Source of the DNA: Enterococcus montenegrensis | Lineage (GTDB): Bacteria > Bacillota > Bacilli > Lactobacillales > Enterococcaceae | Length of the DNA: 64,000 bases | Assembly (NCBI RefSeq): GCF_029983095.1 | Contig: NZ_CP120467.1 | Coordinates: 800,501-864,500, forward strand | Reading direction: 5' to 3' | In this document: in pieces, positions 56,635-64,000 of the stretch | How the letters are laid out: each line of letters starts with the position of its first letter | Position numbering within the stretch: position 1 is the stretch's first letter | Position numbers and translations under genes: made by a program | The notes under the pieces: model-generated | What the model was told of the DNA's origin: nothing | Databases searched by the model: none | Seen by the model: only the letters and a program-made list of their open reading frames with translations

Positions 56635-56814
56635 ATGACAGATGGAGCTTCACAAGGACTTTTTGTAATCGTAGCGGTGGTAATTTTTGGTATTTTTGTA
56701 TTAATCGCATATCTTTTATTCCGTGAGACACTAAAAGATTCATTGGAAGGAATCTTCAAAAACGCAACTTCTGCTGCAGAATCAAGCTTGAGTTATGTGA
56801 AACCAAAAGGTTAA
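56635..56814 (+). CDS. 59-aa membrane peptide sharing the anchor of the LRR protein
   Basis: A 59-aa ORF starting MTDGASQGLFVIVAVVIFGI, with one hydrophobic segment (about 9-29) and a short charged tail ending YVKPKG. The first ~40 residues closely match the N-terminus of the protein at 48943-49725 (MTNGTSQGLFIVVGIIIFGI), and both have the same AGGAGGTCATTTTTC before ATG. It may be an ancestral or stand-alone form of the anchor, a membrane partner of the repeat protein, or a small membrane toxin; none is proven. Confidence 0.7.
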   Translation: MTDGASQGLFVIVAVVIFGIFVLIAYLLFRETLKDSLEGIFKNATSAAESSLSYVKPKG

Positions 56815-56824
56815 AACATAAAAA

Positions 56825-56843
56825 GTGTTCTACAAATTTGCAA
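56825..56843 (+). repeat. 19-bp direct repeat, right copy
   Basis: Identical to 46657-46675. It lies 10 bp behind the stop of the 59-aa peptide. Confidence 0.75.
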
Positions 56844-56906
56844 TTATAGAAATAGGATGTTATCTTATTTATAGAGATGCGAAACAAAAAAAGTCATATT
56901 TAAATT

Positions 56907-56939
56907 AAGAGAACAGTCTAGTCCACTGTTCTCTTTCCT
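56907..56939 (+). terminator. Terminator
   Basis: AAGAGAACAGT (56907-56917) pairs with ACTGTTCTCTT (56925-56935), followed by a pyrimidine run. Confidence 0.8.
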
Positions 56940-56983
56940 TTTGGGCGAGTAGATTATTCTGCTTGTCTTTTTAGTTATTTTAC

Positions 56984-57012
56984 TTGGTATTAAAAGCCTA
57001 TCATAATATAAT
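56984..57012 (+). promoter_or_regulatory. Promoter of serine recombinase
   Basis: TTGGTA (56984-56989), a 17-bp spacer and TATAAT (57007-57012), 27 bp before the gene. Confidence 0.6.
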
Positions 57013-57039
57013 GAGAATGTAGGTTTTTCAATTTAGGAT

Positions 57040-58185
57040 GTGAAAATTGTGAAGAAAAATGATTTTGGAAAGGAGAAGAAGGTAACAAAGCAACAGAAAA
57101 AAATACAAGATGCGTTTGATAATAAGCGTAAGGTAGAAGTTATTCCTGCAAAAATATCTGATTCGCATATCCAGAAGAAAAGAGTAGCTGCATATTGCAG
57201 AGTAAGCACGTATGCAGAATCCCAATCAGGGAGTTTCGAGCTACAAATACAATCGTATAAAGAGAAAATTAGGTTGAATCCTGAATGGAAACTAGTTGAT
57301 ATTTATGCGGATAGAGGAGCATCGGGTACCACTATCAAAAAAAGAGAACAATTCAATCGTATGTTAAATGATTGCCGATTGAATAAGATTGATTTGATTA
57401 TTGTGAAAAATATTAGTCGATTCTCAAGAAATGTATTAGATTTTATTTCAATTTACAGGGAATTGAAAGCGTTAACTAATCCTGTAGGAGTATATATTGA
57501 AGATTTGAATATAAATACTTTAGATACTACTAGTGAAACATTATTATTAATGTTAAGTGTAGTAGCACAAGCAGAGAGTGAACAGAAGAGTGAAGCTATT
57601 ACATGGTCTATTATTGAACGATTTAAAAAAGGATTACCTATAATTCCCACACATAACTTCTTAGGATTTACTAAAGATAGATTTGGTAAGGTTGTTATTG
57701 AGGAATCAGAAGCTGAAATAGTTCGTTTCATCTATAAAAATTTTCTTGAAGGAGTTCGGGCTGTTGATATAGCAAGTCTTTTAAATGAAACGAATATACC
57801 AACTGTAGCAGGCAATAAGTGGAAATCTTCATCAATTTATCGTGTGTTAAGAAATGAGAAGTATTTTGGCTTAGTTATCATGCAAAAGACTTTTACCGTA
57901 GATTGCTTTACACATAAGAAAAAAGTCAATCATGGTGAGAAGCCCCAGTATTTATTGAGAAATGGGTTACCTGCTATTGTATCTGAAGAAGATTGGGAAT
58001 TGGTTCAAGAATTATTGTTAAATCCAAGAAAAGGGTTCAAAAAGAAAGTTGTCAAAAATATTGAAAAACCTAGGAATTTTGTTTCTACTATTAAGTCAGG
58101 TGTATTTAAAGGATTTATTGTGATTGATACGAAATGGACAAAAGAAGAAGTCGCTGAAGTATTGTCGAAAGGAGAACACCAATAA
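57040..58185 (+). CDS. Large serine recombinase lacking the zinc ribbon
   Basis: A 381-aa serine recombinase. The catalytic domain has AAYCRVSTYAESQSGS (active Ser), YADRGASGT and the Arg motif NISRFSRNV; a Recombinase domain follows (HNFLGFTKDRFGKVV ... GVRAVDIASLLNE). It ends soon after EEDWELVQELL, where the usual Cys4 zinc ribbon and coiled coil should begin; no cysteines follow. The start is GTG 57040 (or 57049). It overlaps the next gene by one base, so they work together. Confidence 0.87.
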   Translation: MKIVKKNDFGKEKKVTKQQKKIQDAFDNKRKVEVIPAKISDSHIQKKRVAAYCRVSTYAESQSGSFELQIQSYKEKIRLNPEWKLVDIYADRGASGTTIKKREQFNRMLNDCRLNKIDLIIVKNISRFSRNVLDFISIYRELKALTNPVGVYIEDLNINTLDTTSETLLLMLSVVAQAESEQKSEAITWSIIERFKKGLPIIPTHNFLGFTKDRFGKVVIEESEAEIVRFIYKNFLEGVRAVDIASLLNETNIPTVAGNKWKSSSIYRVLRNEKYFGLVIMQKTFTVDCFTHKKKVNHGEKPQYLLRNGLPAIVSEEDWELVQELLLNPRKGFKKKVVKNIEKPRNFVSTIKSGVFKGFIVIDTKWTKEEVAEVLSKGEHQ

Positions 58186-58610
58186 TGAGTAAAATAAATT
58201 TTGACGATTATAATTTTGAAGTAATTAGCGTAGAAACGACTGGTAGTTATTTGTTGACTCTCAATAAAAATTCGTTGACGTTTGATAAATCAATCGCAGA
58301 AGCATTAGGTTATACAAGTCACGTAAAACCACTTTTAGATAGAGAAAATAAAGTGTTTGCTATTCAAGCATGTAAAGCAAATTCTCTAAAGTCTATTCCG
58401 TTTTCAAAACCTGAAAGTCAACAAAAAGGAAGTATCAAGATGCAATATGGTGCAATAAGAAATTTACTCAGGTCACTAATGGGAGATAAATGGAAAGAAG
58501 AGATGAGGTATCAATTTAAAGGAGATTTAATACCTGACAAAAAAGCTATGATTTTTGAATTAGAAAAGTTTGAAGAATTATCGCCGTTCATTCCTAGGAA
58601 TACAAAGTAA
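58185..58610 (+). CDS. Partner protein of the serine recombinase, unknown function
   Basis: A 141-aa soluble protein (KINFDDYNFEVISVETTGSY ...) whose ATG overlaps the recombinase stop. No metal-binding cysteine pattern is visible, so it does not simply supply the missing zinc ribbon. Tight coupling suggests a directionality factor or DNA-binding helper; this is inferred from position. Confidence 0.6.
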   Translation: MSKINFDDYNFEVISVETTGSYLLTLNKNSLTFDKSIAEALGYTSHVKPLLDRENKVFAIQACKANSLKSIPFSKPESQQKGSIKMQYGAIRNLLRSLMGDKWKEEMRYQFKGDLIPDKKAMIFELEKFEELSPFIPRNTK

Positions 58611-58621
58611 ATATAAGTTCT

Positions 58622-58650
58622 AAAGACAGGCATGGTCATGCTTGTCTTTT
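58622..58650 (+). terminator. Terminator
   Basis: AAAGACAGGCATG (58622-58634) pairs with CATGCTTGTCTTT (58637-58649). Confidence 0.88.
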
Positions 58651-58720
58651 ATTTATACATGACTTATACGAGGCTGCTTGCTATAATTAGAAAGGCAAGA
58701 TTATGATTAGGGGCTGACAA

Positions 58721-60628
58721 ATGGATACTCGATTAATGCAACAAATTAAAGATATTTTAAAAGAGTTCCCGCAATATTGGAACGGTGAAGAGCTACAAAG
58801 ACCAATGGTTATTGATGATTTGAAAAATTATGATGCTTTGTTAATTTCAGCATTATTAAAAAATCAGAAAATTAGAGAAAATTATTCGATAAAAGCTGGA
58901 GATGTCGTTATTTTTAAAGTGCAAGAATTTATTGACATTTTGAGATATAAAGATTATTGGACAGATAGCTATACTAAATATTCAAATACGATTGGACTAT
59001 CAAGTGAGGGGAAATATCTTCAATATAATACAGATGTGGTGTTAGATTTTCCTTACAAAGACTGCATTTTAGAAGGTGGTATGACCAAAGAAGATACTGG
59101 AAAAGAAGAAGTTTTCTATAATGAAGTCATTGCCAGAGATGAAATAGATACCCTTTTAGCACCGAAAGCATTTGTGAATGTAAAAAAATATGATTCTGAT
59201 GGTGAACATAAAGTTGACTCTTTTAGTAATGAAGATAATTTAATTATTAAAGGTAATAATCTATTAGCTTTGCATTCATTGAAAGAAAGATATGCAGGGA
59301 AAGTAAAATGTATTTATATTGACCCACCATACAATACCGGAAAAGATGGATTTCAATACAACGACAAGTTTAATAGAAGTTCTTGGCTAATTTTCATGAA
59401 AAATAGACTTCAAAGTTGTTATGACTTACTAACAAATGAAGGTGTTATTTTAGTCCAAATAACTGACAAAGAAGGTCATTATTTAAAGGTATTAATGGAT
59501 GGTATATTTGGTGAAAATAATTTTATCTGTCAAATTATTTGGAAAAAGCGTGGTGGTGCCCCTAATGATAAAGTGATTGGGGCTGTTCATGAATATATTC
59601 TGATGTATGTCAAAAATGTTGAACAGTTAGAAATATTCAAAATGAAAAGAAATAAAGAACAACTTGCTAGGTATAAAAATCCTGATAATCATCCCAAAGG
59701 GGCGTGGGCATCAGATAACCTAATGGCAAATGTCAAAGGTGGACGTTATGTAAAATCACTTTATTATCCTATAATAAATCCAAATACAGGAGAAGAATTC
59801 TATCCAAGTTCAAATGGTAATTGGCGATACAATAAAGCCAGAATGCAAAATTTACTTGATAATGATGAGATTTTTTTCGGTATTGATGGGAAAGGTAGAC
59901 CTAAACTAAAAAGATTTTTATCTGACTTAAAAGATGGCGTTCCTTATTCTACAATATGGGATGATATACCAAAAGGCAATTCTGGAACTAAGGAAGTTCT
60001 AGGTTTATTTGGAAGTGTGAATATTTTTGATACAGCTAAACCAGAGGGACTAATTAAGAGAATTCTAGATATGACTACTAAAGAAAATGATATAGTCTTG
60101 GATTTTTTCATGGGTTCAGCAACAACCCAAGCTGCTGCTATGAAAATGAATAGAAGATTTATTGGAATTGAACAGATGGACTATATCAATACTGTTTCTG
60201 TTCCAAGGCTCCAAAAAGTAATTGAAGGAGAACAAGGCGGAATTTCTAAAGATGTCAATTGGCAAGGTGGAGGTTCATTTGTTTATGCTGAATTGATGGA
60301 ATTAAATCAATTATATATGAACAAAATTGACCAAGCATCTACCAAAGAAGAATTGGCTGAATTATGGGATGAATTAGATAACAATGCTGATTTGAACTTC
60401 CAATTGGATAAAGAAAAATTAACTAATGAATTGTTAAAAGAGCAAGACGAAGAGGATTCTATTACTTTTAATGACCTAACTTTTGACGAACAAAAAGAAA
60501 TTTTCAAAAAAGCATTAGATAAGAATCAATTATATGTTCCATATTCTGAAATTGAAGATGCAAATGTTATCATATCTGATGATGATAAATTCTTTAACCA
60601 TAGTTTTTATAATGGCGAGGTGGACTAG
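58721..60628 (+). CDS. mod: Type III restriction-modification methyltransferase (Mod)
   Basis: A 635-aa N6-adenine methyltransferase of the beta class. The catalytic motif IDPPYNTGKDG is at about 200-210 and the SAM-binding motif VLDFFMGSATTQAA at about 460, the order (IV before I) of type III Mod enzymes. The middle region between them should recognise the target. It modifies one strand of an asymmetric site. The res gene follows after 2 bp. A -10 TATAAT lies near 58681. Confidence 0.93.
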   Translation: MDTRLMQQIKDILKEFPQYWNGEELQRPMVIDDLKNYDALLISALLKNQKIRENYSIKAGDVVIFKVQEFIDILRYKDYWTDSYTKYSNTIGLSSEGKYLQYNTDVVLDFPYKDCILEGGMTKEDTGKEEVFYNEVIARDEIDTLLAPKAFVNVKKYDSDGEHKVDSFSNEDNLIIKGNNLLALHSLKERYAGKVKCIYIDPPYNTGKDGFQYNDKFNRSSWLIFMKNRLQSCYDLLTNEGVILVQITDKEGHYLKVLMDGIFGENNFICQIIWKKRGGAPNDKVIGAVHEYILMYVKNVEQLEIFKMKRNKEQLARYKNPDNHPKGAWASDNLMANVKGGRYVKSLYYPIINPNTGEEFYPSSNGNWRYNKARMQNLLDNDEIFFGIDGKGRPKLKRFLSDLKDGVPYSTIWDDIPKGNSGTKEVLGLFGSVNIFDTAKPEGLIKRILDMTTKENDIVLDFFMGSATTQAAAMKMNRRFIGIEQMDYINTVSVPRLQKVIEGEQGGISKDVNWQGGGSFVYAELMELNQLYMNKIDQASTKEELAELWDELDNNADLNFQLDKEKLTNELLKEQDEEDSITFNDLTFDEQKEIFKKALDKNQLYVPYSEIEDANVIISDDDKFFNHSFYNGEVD

Positions 60629-60630
60629 TC

Positions 60631-63254
60631 ATGGTAAAAGAACGGTTATATGAATGGTTAGATAGAGAAATGAGAACCATTACTTATGCAATGAATACCC
60701 ATGAAGTTCCTAAATATGTAAAAGCTAATTTAAAAGATGAACTTCGTCCTTATCAAGAAGAAGCCTTTAGAAGATTTCAATTTATGCAAGATGATAATTT
60801 ACTTTCAGGCATTAGTGATGCAGGCTTTCAAAGAAAACATTTGCTTTTTAATATGGCTACTGGTTCTGGGAAGACTATGGTAATGGCAAGTTTGATGTTG
60901 TATTTATTCAAAGAATTTAACTATCAAAACTTCATTTTTATTGTAAATACAGATGCGATTATTAAGAAAACACATGAAAACATGTTAAACAGTAGTTCTA
61001 GTAAATATCTTTTTAATCCAAATGGTATTTTTATTGATGGCGAACAAATTATGATTCAATCAGTAGCTAACTTTCCAACAGTAAAAGATAAAAACACTAT
61101 TTATCTAAAGTTGACTACCATTCAAAAAATTCATGGAGAATTGAATAAGCCTAGGGAAAATGGTATATCTCTAGAGAGTTTAGAAGAGGAAGATATTGTC
61201 ATATTAGGTGATGAAGCCCATCATTTTAATGCTTCCACAAAGAAAGAAAAAGAGCAAGAAACTTCTTGGGAAAATACTATTAACAAAATGCTGTATCAGA
61301 GAAATAGTAATAAACTCTTAGAGTTTTCTGCAACTATTAATATGGATAATAAGAATATATCACAAAAATATAGTGATAAAATTCTTTACAAATATGATTT
61401 AGGCGAATTCATGAATGATAGGTATTCCAAGAATGTATTAAGACTTCAATCTTCTGATAATGATGATGAGAAAATGAAAGATGCTATACTTTTAAGCCAA
61501 TATCGAAAATTAATTGCTAGAGAAAATGGTATATCTTATTTCAAACCAATTGTCATGTTTAAATCAAGCAAAATTAAGATTTCTGAGGAAAAACAACAAG
61601 ATTTCAATACTATCATAGAGAATTTATCTGTTGAAAGTTTATCTAAATATATCAATCAAAGGCAAACAACTGTATCATCGAATTCCACACTTTATAAAGC
61701 TTTTTCTTATTATTTAGAACAGGATTTAGATAGTGTTATTCGAGAAATTCAGGAGGATTTTGAACCCAGAAACATTCTAAATGCAAATGAGAAAAATATG
61801 TTGAGTGTTGATAATGCTGTATTACTAAATAGCTTGGAAAACATCAATAATCCCATACGAGTTATTTTTGCAGTAGCAAAGCTTAATGAGGGGTGGGATG
61901 TTTTAAATCTGTATGATATTGTCCGCATATCAGAAGGTGCAGGAGTAACTAGAACCGCTACAGATAGTGAAGCACAATTAGTTGGACGTGGTGCCAGATA
62001 TTTTCCATTTGAATATGAAAGAGAAAAAAGCTACCAACGTAGATTTGATAATGTGAATAGTGACTTGCGTTTCTTAGAAACGTTGCACTATCATACGATT
62101 AATGAAAAAGGTTATTTAGCTAATCTTGAAAAATCAATGAATGCTGTTAATTTGATTAGTTCTAGTGATGAAACTATTCGTTATCTCTCTACAAAATTAA
62201 AAAATTCATTCAAAAATTCCCCAGTCTATAAACAAGGAAAACTATTTATAAACGAAAGTAGAGTTACTACTTCTGCAGATTTCAACTCCTTAAAAAAATT
62301 TGCTATACCTGATGTGTGGGAAATTGAGTATATCGGTTCAACGATTGAGACGGATTACCAAGGAAATATAAAACAAGTAGATACCTTGGAAAGAAATATT
62401 GAATTTTTAACAGTAGACAAAAGATTCTTTAAAAAGGCATTGCAACGAAATCCGTTTTATAAATTCTCCAATTTAAAAAAATTTCTACCTATGCTTAAAT
62501 CTAAAAGCGAGTTATTAACAAGTAATGATTATTTTAATGGAATGAAAATTAGAGTTTCTTTGCCTAATGGGCAGACTATTTCTAATTTATCTGCTTATGA
62601 AAAAATTGATATTTTAGATAAGTTTTTAGGTTTTTGTGAAGATAAAATTCGTAAAAACTATAAAAAGAATTTGGGTTAAAAGTATTTAAACCAATACCTA
62701 TCAATGAAACTTTATCGGATTATGAAGTAGTTGTTCCTAAATATGAAACTGGCTATATTTCCCAACATATTGATATTTATAATATGAAAGGGAAGGATAA
62801 AAACTGGTATGTGTATAATGAGGCTATTATGAATCGTTTAGAGTATGACCTAGTAAAATTGATGGGGAGCTTTATTCAAGAGTTAGAAGCTAAATATCAA
62901 CAAGTGTATCTAATCCGAAATGATGAAAAATCGACTCGATATAGATTAACTGAGTTTGATGGAACAAGAGGATTTATGCCTGATTTTATCCTCTATTTGG
63001 AGAACCAAGAGTTCGTTTATCAAGTATTTATCGAACCTAAAGGTGAGGATAGGGAAAAAGAAGATATTTGGAAACAAGAAATGCTTTATGAAATGAATAA
63101 GCAGATAGAAATTATTGGGGAAAATAAAGATGTTTGCTTATATGGCGTAAAATTTTATAATGCTAAGAATAAAGAAGAATTTATTCATGAATTGTCTGAA
63201 AAAGTAAATGATGGAAATTCTTTGGATGGTAAATTAGATTTGTTTATGGAATAG
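60631..63254 (+). pseudogene. res: Type III restriction subunit (Res), frameshifted before the nuclease domain
   Basis: The first frame (60631-62679, 682 aa) carries the helicase: MATGSGKT (Walker A), LGDEAHHF and QLVGRGARYFPF (motif VI). It stops at 62677-62679. At the A5 run 62662-62666 the frame shifts by -1: the downstream frame continues KEFGLKVFKPIPINETL without a gap and runs to 63254 with the nuclease motif FMPDFILYL ... FIEPKG (PD-ExK). An intact gene would need six As and encode about 874 aa. As written, the nuclease is lost and the system would methylate but not cut. It could be a real mutation, a phase-variable state or a sequencing error. Confidence 0.88.
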
Positions 63255-63299
63255 GTATGAATAATCTATAACTGGGAATAATGCGAAATAATTTTTAAG

Positions 63300-63351
63300 A
63301 TAGACTCTTTAATTCGTTAAAATATAACTTTTATTAAATTAAGGAGTCTAT
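63300..63351 (+). promoter_or_regulatory. Hairpin upstream of the 94-aa gene
   Basis: ATAGACTCTTTAATT (63300-63314) pairs with AATTAAGGAGTCTAT (63337-63351) with one G-U; no T-run follows, so it is not a simple terminator. Confidence 0.55.
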
Positions 63352-63374
63352 ATTATTGATTGGAGTAGATAAGT

Positions 63375-63659
63375 TTGAATATCCAAAAAGCATTAATCGA
63401 GCTAACGATAAATGGAGTAGTTACTTGTAAACAGCTTGCCGATTTTTACGATACTTACCACAAAAATAAAGAATTTATGGATGCAGTTGATTTTCTAAGT
63501 GGAAGTATTCAAATAGATATGGGGCAATTAAAGGACGAATTGTATGCTTCTGAAGATTCACATGTATTAGGGGCTGTGGAATATATGCAAAAACATTATC
63601 CTTCAGCAATCTTATTGATAGATTTAATTCCTAAAAATAAGAGAAAATTTATTCACTAG
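63375..63659 (+). CDS. Small protein of unknown function
   Basis: A 94-aa acidic, helical protein with a TTG start (behind TGGAG) that opens MNIQKALIELTINGVVTCKQ. No family is recognised. It follows the restriction genes and is the last gene before the candidate right attachment core. Confidence 0.55.
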   Translation: MNIQKALIELTINGVVTCKQLADFYDTYHKNKEFMDAVDFLSGSIQIDMGQLKDELYASEDSHVLGAVEYMQKHYPSAILLIDLIPKNKRKFIH

Positions 63660-63714
63660 TTACTTGGAATGTTCAAATCTCTAATATAAAAAATATTAAT
63701 TAGTTATGCACAAG

Positions 63715-63774
63715 TTTCCAGTATTGCAAAGTAGAAACAGTAATTTTTATGTTTCTACTATTATATACTGGAAA
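63715..63774. repeat. 60-bp coaxial inverted repeat
   Basis: Outer arms TTTCCAGTA (63715-63723) and TACTGGAAA (63766-63774); inner arms AGTAGAAACA (63730-63739) and TGTTTCTACT (63750-63759); common centre 63744.5. It contains the candidate right attachment core. Confidence 0.75.
63750..63764. other. Candidate right attachment core (attR)
   Basis: TGTTTCTACTATTAT matches 45563-45577 at 14 of 15 positions, ten of them contiguous. If it is the right edge, the island is 18.2 kb. Confidence 0.4.
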
Positions 63775-64000
63775 ATCTAGACATCGTTTGATAAGATGCT
63801 AGAGACATAAGAAATGCAACCTAAAGATTGTAGATAGCTGACCAGTATTTATAGTTTCTCGATTGAAAATGCTGATTTATCAGCATTTATTGAGAAGAAG
63901 AGCAAAAGAAAGTTTTAAGTGCTGTTGCAACAAACCGCTGGTGAAATCAAAGGGAATAACTTGCGAAGCAACGTTATTCGATGGTTCATTGTCTCGTACT
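63775..64000. other. Right end of the window, no gene seen
   Basis: No coding frame is evident. Two small perfect hairpins are present: AATGCTGAT/ATCAGCATT (about 63878-63897) and GAATAAC-TTGC-GAA-GCAA-C-GTTATTC (about 63954-63979). The latter looks like an enterococcal intergenic hairpin. Confidence 0.45.

Noticed and set aside
62655..62670. Programmed -1 frameshift in res
   Set aside because: The site reads T AAA AAG, not A AAA AAG; the P-site slip would mispair and no stimulatory structure is evident. A deletion or sequencing error is simpler.
45642..63254. Tn916-type conjugative element
   Set aside because: No relaxase, coupling protein or type IV secretion genes are present in the window.

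Overview
The window is a low-GC Gram-positive chromosome segment, most probably Enterococcus or a close relative in the Enterococcaceae. Evidence: the proteins are of Lactobacillales type (RNase HIII, ZapA, CvpA, MutS2, RNA polymerase delta subunit, CggR), the glycolytic cluster runs cggR-gap-pgk-tpiA-eno, ribosome binding sites are strong GGAGG, and rho-independent terminators are common. Genus is inferred from gene content and protein wording, not from an alignment.

Positions 1-45.5 kb are ordinary chromosome. In order: an amino-acid ABC importer (binding protein and permease); a heterodimeric multidrug-type ABC exporter preceded by a short leader ORF and an attenuator-like terminator; rnhC (minus strand), zapA, cvpA, mutS2, trxA; a complete ribose operon rbsRKDACB with a recognisable promoter and operator; a large secreted L,D-transpeptidase; uvrC; a PadR regulator with its operator, a DUF2812 protein and an ABC-2 efflux pair; small metabolic genes (glutamine-amidotransferase-like hydrolase, glyoxalase, NUDIX); a homodimeric ABC exporter; HAD, HD and lipoate/octanoate-transfer genes on the minus strand; DUF1934-rpoE; a frameshifted small membrane protein with a processive GT2 glycosyltransferase; rpoN; tRNA-Arg(CCG); and the glycolytic cluster, whose leader carries four GGTC/GGAC half-sites at 10-bp steps that look like a CggR operator.

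From about 45.56 kb to at least 63.76 kb the sequence is visibly more AT-rich and accessory. It looks like a composite mobile element inserted behind eno. A full tyrosine integrase sits just inside the left edge, and a 15-bp near-identical sequence (14 of 15) occurs at 45563-45577 and 63750-63764 as candidate attachment cores. Inside lies a plasmid-like module bracketed by a 19-bp direct repeat (46657 and 56825). It holds a minimal 191-aa tyrosine recombinase; an unknown minus-strand protein flanked by twelve copies of an iteron-like 10-mer; a membrane-anchored BspA-type leucine-rich repeat protein; a serine resolvase; a small exported-protein operon; and a primase-like replication protein fused to a degenerate CHC2-type zinc domain. 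The replication operon is bracketed by ~180-bp inverted copies of a structured sequence and followed by a 174-bp nested palindrome in a 1.8-kb non-coding stretch, a plausible origin. A 59-aa membrane peptide in that stretch shares its anchor and its ribosome binding site with the leucine-rich repeat protein.

To the right are a serine recombinase without the usual zinc ribbon, a co-translated partner, and a type III restriction-modification system (mod and res). The res gene carries a -1 frameshift that separates the helicase from its nuclease domain. The parts most likely to be undescribed are the replication/iteron/inverted-repeat module and the shared-anchor pair.
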